Shown here: in pieces, positions 1 to 8,100 of the stretch
How the letters are laid out: every line of letters begins with the position of its first letter
Position numbering within the stretch: the stretch's first letter is position 1
Origin: Candidatus Sulfopaludibacter sp. SbA3
Lineage (GTDB): Bacteria; Acidobacteriota; Terriglobia; Bryobacterales; Bryobacteraceae
Length of the DNA: 10,137 nucleotides
Direction of reading: 5' to 3'
Assembly: GCA_945900935.1 (NCBI GenBank)
Contig: CAMDKT010000161.1
Location: forward strand, 1 to 10,137
Notes under the pieces: model-generated
Databases searched by the model: none
What the model was told of the DNA's origin: nothing
What the model saw: the letters and a program-made list of their open reading frames with translations, nothing else
Program-made: the position numbers and the translations under genes

Positions 1-1
1 G

Positions 2-85
2 GATCTGCACGGGACGAAGGTGACGGCGGAGGGTATCGCCGTACTTCGCCAAGCACGGCCGGAGCTGCGTGTACTATGGGAATGA
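2..85 (+). CDS. C-terminal end of a leucine-rich-repeat protein (partial)
   Basis: An open frame enters from the left edge and ends at TGA 83-85, giving 27 residues beginning DLHGTKVTAEGIAVLRQA. The LxGTxVTxxGxxxLRxxxP pattern matches the repeat unit of leucine-rich repeats common in secreted Planctomycetes and Acidobacteria proteins, in which the last repeat often ends in a short polar tail as here. Only the final repeat is visible, so the rest of the protein, including any cytochrome-like or DUF1592-type domain, cannot be judged. The stop lies 10 bases before the ATG of the DUF1552 gene, and the next gene's Shine-Dalgarno begins at the stop codon itself, so the two are almost certainly cotranscribed. 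The repeat family is fairly sure; the role of the protein is unknown. Confidence 0.65.
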   Translation, partial: DLHGTKVTAEGIAVLRQARPELRVLWE

Positions 86-95
86 GAGGCAACAA

Positions 96-1415
<1,320 letters not shown>

Positions 1416-1627
1416 AAGCGTGGGGCCTCGCTACGCCACTGCGTCCCTTGTGATCCGGCGTCGATATGCTCAGAACCTCTGGGAAACACACCTGGGTCAA
1501 TTGTCGAGAGCGCCGAAGGCGGCTTACCTTCGGTCAAATCAGCGGCGCGGGCGGGTATGCGAGCGGTGCAGTTAAACGCGACGGCGCGGTTTCAAACAAC
1601 TCCATGAGGGCAGTTGTAGCGGTGAAC
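1416..1627. other. Convergent intergenic gap with one hairpin
   Basis: This stretch separates the DUF1552 stop from the stop of the opposing DUF1501 gene. The ORFs crossing it are not gene-like in composition, and I see no tRNA. Its only clear structure is the inverted repeat at 1513-1533. Its place between two convergent stops makes transcription termination its most likely job. Confidence 0.5.
1513..1533. terminator. Candidate hairpin between convergent genes
   Basis: CCGAAGG (1513-1519) and CCTTCGG (1527-1533) form a perfect 7-bp stem with a 7-base loop. No T-run follows on either strand, so it is not a classical intrinsic terminator. A bidirectional or Rho-assisted role is inferred only from its position between two convergent stop codons. 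Confidence 0.35.
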
Positions 1628-3061
1628 TCAGGCCAGAAGTTCCTTTACAACCGTGCCTGCTACAATCGTGGGCCGCTCGAAGCGGCCATTGTGGAGGTAG
1701 GTAAGGTCGATGTGGTTCAGACCCATCAAGTGGAGAATGGTGGCGTGGATATCATGAACGTGCGCCGGGCGTTCTACCGCCCGCAGGCCGAGTTCATCGG
1801 TGCTGCCGACGGTTTGCCCCGGCTTTACGCCGCCGCCCGCGAACCACGTCGTGAATCCCCAAGGGTTGTGGTCCCGCCCTTTGCCCTTTTCGTTAAACGG
1901 GGTACGTCCGAACTCGCCACCCCAGATGACGAGCGTGTCGTTCAGCAATCCGCGCGCTTTCAAGTCAGCCAATAATCCCGCAATCGGCTTGTCGGAAAGC
2001 TTGCAATTCTTGCTGTGATTTTCCTCCATGTCGACGTGCGCATCCCAGCCGCTGCCGCTGCTGCAATAAAGCTCGATGAACCGGACGCCCCGCTCCACCA
2101 GTCGGCGGGCAAGCAGGCAATTTCGGCCGAATTTCTCCGTGATTTCTTCGTCCATGCCGTAGAGCTTCTTGGTAGCTTCGGATTCCTTCGAAAGATCCAC
2201 CGCCTCCGGCGCCGCGGACTGCATACGATAGGCCAACTCGTAGGATTGTATGCGGGATTCCAGATCGAGATCCGTTTGCTTGTCGCGGCCGAAATGCCCG
2301 TTCAGCGCCGCCATCAGATCTAACTTTCCCCGTTGCTGTTCATTTCCAATGGTTGTTGGCGGAAGCACATCGAGAATGGGGGGACCCTCATTGCGGAAAA
2401 GAGTTCCCTGATAGGTTGCTGGAAGGAAGCCGTTGCTCCAGTTATTGGGACCGCCGATAACTTCTCTCTCGTCGGTGAGTATCACAAACGCGGGCAGGTT
2501 CTCATTCGCCGCGCCCAGTCCGTATTGAACCCATGAACCCAAGGAAGGCCGTCCAGCCAAAATAGAACCGGTGTTCATCTGACACACCGAACCAACATGG
2601 TTCAAGCCGTCGGCCTGGCACGACCGTAATACGGCGATATCATCCATTTTCTGAGCAATATGCGGATACCAGTCTGACACCCACTGACCGCTCTGCCCGT
2701 ACTGTTTGAACGTCCGCTGCGAGGGCATCAAGGTGTTGTTGCTCGTACCCATTGCCGTAATCACCTTGCCGAATGAAGGCGGCAAGGGTTGACCCGAAAG
2801 CCTTTTCAATTCCGGTTTCGGATCAAACAGGTCGATGTGGCTCGGGCCACCTTCCATGAAGAGCCAAATCACCGATTTAGCCTTCGGAGCGTAGTGCGGC
2901 TGTTTGGCGGCCATGGCATTCCGGCCCTTTGCCGCGGCGGCAACTCCGTCAGCGGCCAACAGAGATCCCAAAGCGAGCGCGCCGAAACCGGTCCCGGCGT
3001 TAGCCAGAAAGTCCCTTCGGGAGGCCGCTCGCACAAAATGCGGAGGAGTAAGTTTTGACAT
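1628..3061 (-). CDS. DUF1501 family Tat-exported protein
   Basis: This 477-residue protein belongs to the DUF1501 family, which is distantly related to alkaline-phosphatase/sulfatase-fold enzymes; its substrate is unknown. It starts with a Tat signal (SRRDFL, residues 14-19) and a hydrophobic Ala/Gly/Leu stretch. Hallmarks are WLFMEGGPSHIDLFDPKP (about 66-83), the GGPNNWSNGFLPATYQGT segment, RFIELY, the WGGEFGRTPF motif and GRDHNPWGFTTWFAGGG, and a C-terminal HDIHATILHLMGLNH segment. These His/Asp/Gly-rich motifs are where the fold's metal site would lie, though catalysis is unproven. The ATG at 3059-3061 is preceded by AGGAAGAG, which overlaps the stop of the upstream DUF1549/DUF1553 gene with a 14-base gap, so the two are cotranscribed. 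This gene order (PSD1-type gene, then DUF1501) is the usual one in Planctomycetes and Acidobacteria and suggests a shared secreted pathway. Confidence 0.93.
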   Translation of the reverse strand: MSKLTPPHFVRAASRRDFLANAGTGFGALALGSLLAADGVAAAAKGRNAMAAKQPHYAPKAKSVIWLFMEGGPSHIDLFDPKPELKRLSGQPLPPSFGKVITAMGTSNNTLMPSQRTFKQYGQSGQWVSDWYPHIAQKMDDIAVLRSCQADGLNHVGSVCQMNTGSILAGRPSLGSWVQYGLGAANENLPAFVILTDEREVIGGPNNWSNGFLPATYQGTLFRNEGPPILDVLPPTTIGNEQQRGKLDLMAALNGHFGRDKQTDLDLESRIQSYELAYRMQSAAPEAVDLSKESEATKKLYGMDEEITEKFGRNCLLARRLVERGVRFIELYCSSGSGWDAHVDMEENHSKNCKLSDKPIAGLLADLKARGLLNDTLVIWGGEFGRTPFNEKGKGRDHNPWGFTTWFAGGGVKPGQTVGSTDELGLRAVERPAHVHDIHATILHLMGLNHIDLTYLHNGRFERPTIVAGTVVKELLA

Positions 3062-3075
3062 TTCGCGTGCTCTTC

Positions 3076-5328
3076 CTACTGCTGATAGACGAATTCGTTC
3101 GAATTCAGTAACGAATGACAGAAGTCGACGAGGGCGGCGAGACGCGCCGGTTCAGCCTTCTCGGGAACGTTCGTGGGTAAGGCGATGCTCTCGCCCTTTG
3201 CAATGCGGCTTTGAATAATTCCGCGTTGCTTTTCGAGGAACGTTAAGACTGTATCGGTCTCCCAGCCATCGGGCTTACGGGAATAAGCTAACAGATAAGC
3301 AGTTTCAACCTGCAACTTGGGATCAAGCCCGGCCTTTCCAAGCACACGGCCCGCAAAGTTTTGCGCCCAGTCAATGGCCGCGCGATCGTTCAGAAGCGAA
3401 AGAGCCTGCGGCGACGTAATGGTCTGGTCACGTCGACCGCAACTCATATTCGTGTCCGGAAAATCGAGAGCTTTCAGCAGAGGATAGGGTGTGTTTCGCC
3501 GCACAAAGATATAGACGCTCCGGCGGTAATTCTCCTCGGCGGTCGGGCTTTTCGACCAACCACCGCGTGGAGTGAGCATATTCTCCGGAAGAATCGGAAA
3601 GACACTCGGGCCCCCAACTTTAGAGTTGAGCACCCCTGCGATGTGAATAGCGGAATCACGAATCGCCTCCGCTTCCAAACGGTTCCGCGGGAAGCGCCAC
3701 AGGAGCCTGTTCGTGGAATCTTCCTTAGCCGCGTCTTCCCGATGGGCGGAAGCCTGTTGATAAACATTCGACATCAAAATAAGTTTGTGGAGCTTCTTGA
3801 TGCTCCACTCATTCTGCACGAATTCAGTTGTCAGCCAGTCGAGCAACTCGGGGTGGCTAGGACGTTTACCCATTACTCCGAAATCGTTGGGGGAGGCAAC
3901 CAACCCTTGCCCGAAGTGATGGGACCAAACCCGGTTGACCATTACCCGCGGCGTCAAAGGATTCTCGGGGCTTGCCAGCCAGTTCGCCAGCGCGGTTCGA
4001 CGGCCAGTGGTGCTGCCGTTTGCGGAGGGCTCAATCTTGGGCAGTTCTGACGACAGCGCCGAAAGAAATGCCGGCTGAACAGTCTCCTGGCGGCCCAAGT
4101 ATGTTCCGCCCGCTAACACATGCGTAACCGGGGCTTGCGCGCTTATATCGCGCATACCACTTCCGCGAGGGAGGTCGCCGGGATGCAGGCTGGCAAATTC
4201 CTGAAGTTTCTTCGCAAAGGCCTGATAACGCGCCTTGTCAGGTCCTCGCAGGGACTTCACGACGTCATCCTTACTGGGATCGAGATAGAGTTTTGCCTGG
4301 TGGTAAAGTTGCGCCTCGTAAGGGGTTCGCTCACTATCGGGTTTGGTGATGGCTTCCTGCACTTCGGGGGGGTACTTGTCAAAAAAGTCGTCCCAGATCT
4401 TCTTTCGCGCGGGAGCCAAAATGGCCGAGATTTCTTCGCGGATTTCCCGTGTCGTGCCTTCCCACAGAGCGAGCTTTCGCTCGTGTTCCTGTACTTGCTG
4501 GGCCGACGCTATGACGATCCGGTCGTCGGCGGCGGTATTGGCGAAAAAGGCCTGTAAGCTGTAGTAGTCCTTATGCGATATCGGGTCGAACTTATGGTTG
4601 TGACATTGAGCGCACTCCACGGTAAGGCCGAGGAAGGCGCTACCAACAACGTTGGTAACTTCGTTAAGAATTTCCTGCCGCCGCTGCATTAAGTTGCGCG
4701 CGTTGTACTCATCCGGATAGTGACGGTTGAACGCCGTCGCAATTCTAGCTTCGGCGACGTTCGGCCAGAGCTCATCACCGGCGATCTGTTCGCGGATAAA
4801 GCGGTCATACGGTTTGTCGGTATTGAAGCTTTTGATGACGTAATCGCGGTAGCGCCACGCGTCGGGCCGGGTCTCATCAGCCTTGAAACCCTGGCTCTCG
4901 GCGAAGCGGGCCACATCCAGCCAGTGGCGTCCCCAGCGTTCGCCATAATGAGGGGAGGCGAGCAGCCGGTCAACCAGTTTCTCCCAAGCCTTAGGGGATT
5001 GATCGGATACAAATGCGTCCACTTCTTCGGGAGTTGGAGGCAGGCCGGTCAGGTCCAGGGTAACGCGACGGAGGAGCGTAACTCGATCGCCTGATTTAGA
5101 AGGTGTCAATCCCCTAGCTTCCAGCTTGCTGAGAATGAACGCGTCAACTGGCGTCGCAACCCAATCCTTCATCCCTACTACTGGAACCGCGCGCTTAGCA
5201 ACCTTTTGCAGCGACCAATGCCGTAGCTGGACAGGCGTGAAAATTTCTTTTACAGCCGACTCCGCTGCAAAGGCTGCGAACGCAAGGCCCAACCCCAACA
5301 GGGATATTGACCATTTGCTCAAATTCAT
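3076..5328 (-). CDS. Secreted DUF1549/DUF1553 (PSD1) protein
   Basis: This 750-residue exported protein carries a DUF1549 domain (about residues 55-260) and a DUF1553 domain (about 430-735), the pair often called PSCyt2-PSD1 in Planctomycetes. The start is ATG 5328, not the upstream in-frame ATG at 5349, because GGAGG lies about 8 bases before it and the resulting N-terminus is a clean Sec signal (basic K5, hydrophobic 6-22, Ala-rich cleavage region). Family marks include HWSLQKV near the N-terminus, LLRRVTLDLTGLPPTPEEV, ERWGRHWLDVARFAES, CAQCHNHKFDPI (C239, C242, H243: a CxxCH motif that could hold one c-type heme), and NRVWSHHFGQGLVASPNDFG plus TSPQALSLLND in DUF1553. The separate N-terminal PSCyt1 cytochrome domain found in many relatives is absent: DUF1549 follows the signal almost directly. 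It is the first gene of an operon with DUF1501. The function is unknown; a role in periplasmic breakdown of complex substrates is inference. Confidence 0.93.
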   Translation of the reverse strand: MNLSKWSISLLGLGLAFAAFAAESAVKEIFTPVQLRHWSLQKVAKRAVPVVGMKDWVATPVDAFILSKLEARGLTPSKSGDRVTLLRRVTLDLTGLPPTPEEVDAFVSDQSPKAWEKLVDRLLASPHYGERWGRHWLDVARFAESQGFKADETRPDAWRYRDYVIKSFNTDKPYDRFIREQIAGDELWPNVAEARIATAFNRHYPDEYNARNLMQRRQEILNEVTNVVGSAFLGLTVECAQCHNHKFDPISHKDYYSLQAFFANTAADDRIVIASAQQVQEHERKLALWEGTTREIREEISAILAPARKKIWDDFFDKYPPEVQEAITKPDSERTPYEAQLYHQAKLYLDPSKDDVVKSLRGPDKARYQAFAKKLQEFASLHPGDLPRGSGMRDISAQAPVTHVLAGGTYLGRQETVQPAFLSALSSELPKIEPSANGSTTGRRTALANWLASPENPLTPRVMVNRVWSHHFGQGLVASPNDFGVMGKRPSHPELLDWLTTEFVQNEWSIKKLHKLILMSNVYQQASAHREDAAKEDSTNRLLWRFPRNRLEAEAIRDSAIHIAGVLNSKVGGPSVFPILPENMLTPRGGWSKSPTAEENYRRSVYIFVRRNTPYPLLKALDFPDTNMSCGRRDQTITSPQALSLLNDRAAIDWAQNFAGRVLGKAGLDPKLQVETAYLLAYSRKPDGWETDTVLTFLEKQRGIIQSRIAKGESIALPTNVPEKAEPARLAALVDFCHSLLNSNEFVYQQ

Positions 5329-5403
5329 GAATTCGGTCCTCCGTCTCATCTATCTAACCATAGCGTGCGGCCACACCAAGCCGAACGTCAAGTGATTCGG
5401 GCC

Positions 5404-5429
5404 GTTCGGGCACCGTTCGCGGCAGTTCG
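5404..5429. promoter_or_regulatory. Three phased GTTCG direct repeats
   Basis: GTTCG occurs at 5404-5408, 5415-5419 and 5425-5429, spaced by 11 and 10 bases, about one helical turn. They sit 76-102 bases upstream of the DUF1549/DUF1553 start on the same side of the helix, a layout typical of an activator or repressor site. The unit is short and could be chance in GC-rich DNA. Confidence 0.3.
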
Positions 5430-5760
5430 GATCGATGGATTCTGGGTTTTTCGCCATTTTGCTTCGCCGCGGTCCGAAACTTGCGGTTCTATACCTGTGG
5501 TGAACCATCAACGGCCTAAAGCCTAATGCCACATACTTTTTGTCATGACTGCGCCTTGCGCCTTGGGAATGGCTTCGCATTGGGGCCTCCTCGCTGTTTG
5601 GTGTGGGTAAGGACGGGCGTGCGCAATGAGGGCATTCGGTTCTTGGAGGCGTCGGCAAGGAAGGAATCTCGAATGGATGAGGGGCGTGATGGAGTGCCGG
5701 GTTCGCTTCCTGGAGTTTGAAGTTGGAAACGACAATATCGCCGTCGCGGCGGTGGGAATG

Positions 5761-5788
5761 TGGAAATCGCGCCTTTTTGCGATTTCCA
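5761..5788. repeat. Perfect 10-bp inverted repeat (hairpin)
   Basis: TGGAAATCGC (5761-5770) pairs fully with GCGATTTCCA (5779-5788) around the 8-base loop GCCTTTTT. It lies in non-coding DNA and is not followed by a T-run on the + strand. It is the strongest member of a hairpin cluster reaching to 5874. Confidence 0.6.
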
Positions 5789-5805
5789 AGGGCGGTGAGA
5801 AGAGA

Positions 5806-5874
5806 GCGAAAACCTGCGCTTGGTTTTCCTCGCTTTCCACGGCCCGCCATTTCCACGGACGGTCTTGCGGGCCG
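5806..5874. repeat. Two further hairpins in the same cluster
   Basis: GCGAAAACC (5806-5814) pairs with GGTTTTcctCGC (5822-5833), leaving three unpaired bases. Then CGGCCCGC (5840-5847) pairs perfectly with GCGGGCCG (5867-5874) over a 19-base loop. GTGGAAAT (5760-5767) can also pair with ATTTCCAC (5848-5855), giving an alternative fold. Together with the preceding hairpin this looks like one folded unit, either an RNA or a REP-like element; neither its strand nor its transcription can be told from the sequence. Confidence 0.4.
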
Positions 5875-5981
5875 AATGCTCTTGCCACTACCAGCTACTT
5901 CGGCGCTGGCGAACTTAAGCCGACGCTCCTACCCACATGAAACAGCGAAGAACCATGTAAAGGTTATTTATTTACGCCGCT

Positions 5982-7016
5982 TTACGCCAGTTGAACGACT
6001 GACTTACCAACGCCGTCTTTGTAAGCTTCCAAATCGGCGAAGGCCCGTTCGATGTTTTCGAGCGGCGCGCGGTGAGTGACCATCGGCCCAAGAAATGCCG
6101 GGCGCTCGGCGAGCAACTCGATCGCGAGATGAGTCTCGTTGTTACTCCGGCGGACGTTAAAGAGCGGCACTTCCTTGCGGCGCAGCTCATGGAAATGAAT
6201 CATCGGCCGCGCGTCGCTGGGAATGCCTGTCGCCACCACGCGGCCGCCCTTGGCAACGGCAATGCACGCATGGTCCAGCGATCCGCCTTTCGTGACGCAG
6301 TCGAGGACGGTTTCGACGCCTCGTTTGCCGGTCGCGGCAAGGATTTCTTTCGAAGGATCGGTTTGGGACGGGTCAATAAGAACGTCGGCGCCCATGGCGC
6401 GGGCGAGTTCGCGGCGATGGGGAACCGGGTCAACGGCGAAAACGCGGCGAACGCCATGCATTTTGAGCATCGCGACGGTCAGGCTGCCGATAGGTCCGCA
6501 GCCGAAGACAGCGGCGGAAACGCCGGGAGTCAAGTCAGCGAAACGCAGCGAATGCAGCGCGACGGCGAGCGGTTCAAAAAGCGTCCCTTCGGCGAGCCCG
6601 ACGCCGGGCGGGATCGGCACCAGGCAATGTTCCGGCACCGACACGATGTCGCGGAAGTAGCCAGGCTCCGCGCCGGCGCTCAGGAAACGGATGTTGTCGC
6701 ACAAGTTATGGCGGCCGGAGCGGCACATTGGACAGTGGTAGCAGAAGATGGCCGGTTCAAGAAAGGCGCGGTCGCCGGGCTGCCAGCCGCTGACTCCGGC
6801 GCCGGTTTGGATCACCGTGCCGGTGGGTTCATGGCCTAGGACCATGGGGTAGACGCTGGGCGTGTCCCCCACCAAGCCTTCCGAGAAGTTGTGAAGGTCC
6901 GAGCCGCAGATACCGCAAAAGTGGACCCGGACCTGGATTTCGCCGGGGCCAGTATCCACCGGGGCGGCTTCCGCGATTTGGAAGCGATGTTGAGAGATGA
7001 GTTTAGCGATTCGCAC
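5982..7016 (-). CDS. Zinc-dependent alcohol/polyol dehydrogenase (MDR family)
   Basis: This 344-residue medium-chain dehydrogenase resembles sorbitol (L-iditol) 2-dehydrogenase and L-threonine 3-dehydrogenase-type enzymes, which oxidise a secondary alcohol with NAD(+) in the cytoplasm. The catalytic zinc ligands are visible as C37 (GICGSD), H62-E63 (GHEPTG) and E148 (LFEPLAVALH). The four structural-zinc cysteines are C92, C95, C98 and C106. The Rossmann motif GCGPIG is at 172-177, and an acidic residue (D196 in AVDP) after the second strand favours NAD over NADP. The start is GTG at 7014-7016, directly abutting the TAA of the upstream gene; the nearest purine-rich site (GAGGAG) is about 15 bases away, so translation is probably coupled to that gene. 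The next internal Met lies beyond the catalytic Cys and would destroy the enzyme. All key residues and the full length are present. The exact substrate cannot be read from the sequence. Confidence 0.93.
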   Translation of the reverse strand: MRIAKLISQHRFQIAEAAPVDTGPGEIQVRVHFCGICGSDLHNFSEGLVGDTPSVYPMVLGHEPTGTVIQTGAGVSGWQPGDRAFLEPAIFCYHCPMCRSGRHNLCDNIRFLSAGAEPGYFRDIVSVPEHCLVPIPPGVGLAEGTLFEPLAVALHSLRFADLTPGVSAAVFGCGPIGSLTVAMLKMHGVRRVFAVDPVPHRRELARAMGADVLIDPSQTDPSKEILAATGKRGVETVLDCVTKGGSLDHACIAVAKGGRVVATGIPSDARPMIHFHELRRKEVPLFNVRRSNNETHLAIELLAERPAFLGPMVTHRAPLENIERAFADLEAYKDGVGKSVVQLA

Positions 7017-7505
7017 TTATTTCTTGAAGAGCTCCTCAAATGCCGAGCGCGCGTTGCGAACGGTGCGGGAAACATGCGGCGTGGCCTGTTCGGCTGCGGC
7101 AACCACCTTCGGCGGTTCGGGCGGCTTGGTGGACTCGCGGGCGACGGTCACGCGCGGGGTGAAGAAGGCGCATTCGTTTCGCTGGTCCTTGGCGGCGATG
7201 CGCGCCGGGATGGGCTTGGCGCATTGGAAATGGGCGGAGGAGTCGAAGTGGGCGCACTGCCGGCAGCAATAAAGTTCGGCGGCGCATTTCGGGCAGGGTT
7301 GAGCGAAGTCGAACCCGGCTGGAAGCGTGGCGACGCAGTTGTGGCAACGGCTCGCGGTGACGTTTTGCACCATCTGCGGCAGGCGCGGCGCAGTGATATC
7401 CATCGAATGGCGCGGCGGAGCGAGGCGCTCCCTGCCGGAATCGGCTGAGTGCCCTGAGCCACCGTTTTGGTAGCCGTGTTGGCGATATTTACGATCCCCG
7501 TCCAT
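7017..7505 (-). CDS. Small multi-cysteine (zinc-ribbon-like) protein
   Basis: This 162-residue protein of unknown function has a dense cysteine core: CHNC (54-57), CPKC (71-74), CCRQC (80-84), C95 and C112. This is enough for one or two zinc-ribbon sites. The stretch FDFAQPCPKCAAELYCC is followed by a charged, Pro-rich tail ending in ARSAFEELFKK. I recall similar small proteins in Acidobacteria but cannot assign a name. No signal peptide or membrane segment is seen, so it is probably cytoplasmic. The open frame extends upstream to 7766, but I choose ATG 7503-7505 because AGGAG lies 9 bases before it and the residues farther upstream look like translated non-coding DNA. Its TAA (7017-7019) touches the GTG of the dehydrogenase, so the pair is one operon; the cysteine cluster may make it a partner or regulator, which is inference only. 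Confidence 0.8.
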   Translation of the reverse strand: MDGDRKYRQHGYQNGGSGHSADSGRERLAPPRHSMDITAPRLPQMVQNVTASRCHNCVATLPAGFDFAQPCPKCAAELYCCRQCAHFDSSAHFQCAKPIPARIAAKDQRNECAFFTPRVTVARESTKPPEPPKVVAAAEQATPHVSRTVRNARSAFEELFKK

Positions 7506-7854
7506 ATGATTATGCTCCTGATTTTTCGATGGGAAAAGAACAGTCCTTACCGCGGGCAATGCAGCCGTGAACCGGGTTTCGAGATTCAAATGATGCGGGA
7601 AGGGAGACGAGGACAAAAAGGCCAGCGCGGGCTGAGAGGAGAAAACTTGCGGGAACGTTGTCCACTCAATAAATACCACGAATTTCGCGCGGACGAAAGG
7701 GGTGACTTGTCTCGTACTGTTCGGCGGGTCCGGATGGCTGGGACAACCGCGAGGCGAGAGCAACACTCTCTACTTCACTCTAGCAGGCGAAGTCAAGAAA
7801 TCAGCTCGGCGCGTGGTGGTTGATTGTTAGCTAAGTCCTTTGTGTGCAATTGAG

Positions 7855-7869
7855 TGAAAATTATTTTCA
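7855..7869. promoter_or_regulatory. Perfect 15-base AT-rich palindrome
   Basis: TGAAAAT-T-ATTTTCA is a perfect dyad with 7-base arms and a one-base centre. It lies in a locally AT-rich patch within the divergent region. The shape fits an operator for a dimeric helix-turn-helix regulator. No regulator gene is visible in the window, so this is a candidate only. Confidence 0.4.
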
Positions 7870-8085
7870 AGGCTTGTGACCGTTCAAGATCGCTCCGGCA
7901 TTTCAGCGCGAAAACGCACGGGCGCGCGCCGAAATTCCACCGCCGAACGGTTGAGCCATCGTTGCCGGCATTGGCCAGCCGCTACCGCCAATGGTTGATA
8001 TACACCACTAGCCACCCACCGCCCTGGACGGTAACCGCTTTGCTTGCAATAACGTGGAATTTGGCGACCGGCTTGCACTACAGAT

Positions 8086-8093
8086 GGAGGGAG
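8086..8093 (+). promoter_or_regulatory. Strong ribosome binding site for the Gly/Tyr-rich gene
   Basis: GGAGGGAG ends 7 bases before ATG 8101. It is the strongest Shine-Dalgarno in the window and fixes the start of the small secreted protein. Confidence 0.7.
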
Positions 8094-8100
8094 ATTCAAA

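Larger units (their letters stand above)
5329..5981. other. 650-base gene-free region with repeats and hairpins
   Basis: This lies upstream of the DUF1549/DUF1553 operon and downstream of the dehydrogenase gene. The overlapping ORFs on both strands have Arg/Pro/Ser-rich, low-complexity translations with no family marks or convincing ribosome sites, so I treat it as non-coding. It holds the operon's Shine-Dalgarno, a set of phased GTTCG repeats (5404-5429), and a run of hairpins (5761-5874). A REP-like segment (5899-5936) lies near the dehydrogenase end. I could not pick a convincing sigma-70 promoter for the operon by eye. Confidence 0.5.
7506..8100. other. 595-base divergent intergenic region
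   Basis: This lies between the - strand zinc-ribbon gene and the + strand Gly/Tyr-rich gene, so promoters for both should be here. The ORFs inside it have no family marks. The part around 7820-7870 is more AT-rich than the surroundings and contains the palindrome at 7855-7869. A weak promoter-like pair TTGTGT (7840) and TATTTT (7862), 16 bases apart, overlaps it on the + strand, but this would leave a leader of over 200 bases. I see no tRNA or riboswitch that I can name. Confidence 0.45.

Noticed and set aside
3361..4050. 229-residue ORF on the + strand
   Set aside because: It is antisense to conserved DUF1553 motifs of the secreted protein, and no ribosome site or domain is seen.
5360..5390. 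TTGACG on the - strand as a -35 box for the DUF1549/DUF1553 operon
   Set aside because: The only -10-like sequence nearby (TATGGT) is about 23 bases away, too far for a sigma-70 promoter.
5350..5888. Overlapping - strand ORFs of 168 and 121 residues in the gene-free region
   Set aside because: The translations are low-complexity Arg/Pro/Ser-rich, cross the hairpin cluster, and lack a ribosome site or recognisable domain.
6072..6839. 255-residue ORF on the + strand
   Set aside because: It is antisense to the dehydrogenase, whose zinc and Rossmann motifs are intact.
7506..7766. Upstream extension of the zinc-ribbon-like gene
   Set aside because: The frame is open but there is a good AGGAG before ATG 7505, and the extra residues look like translated non-coding DNA.
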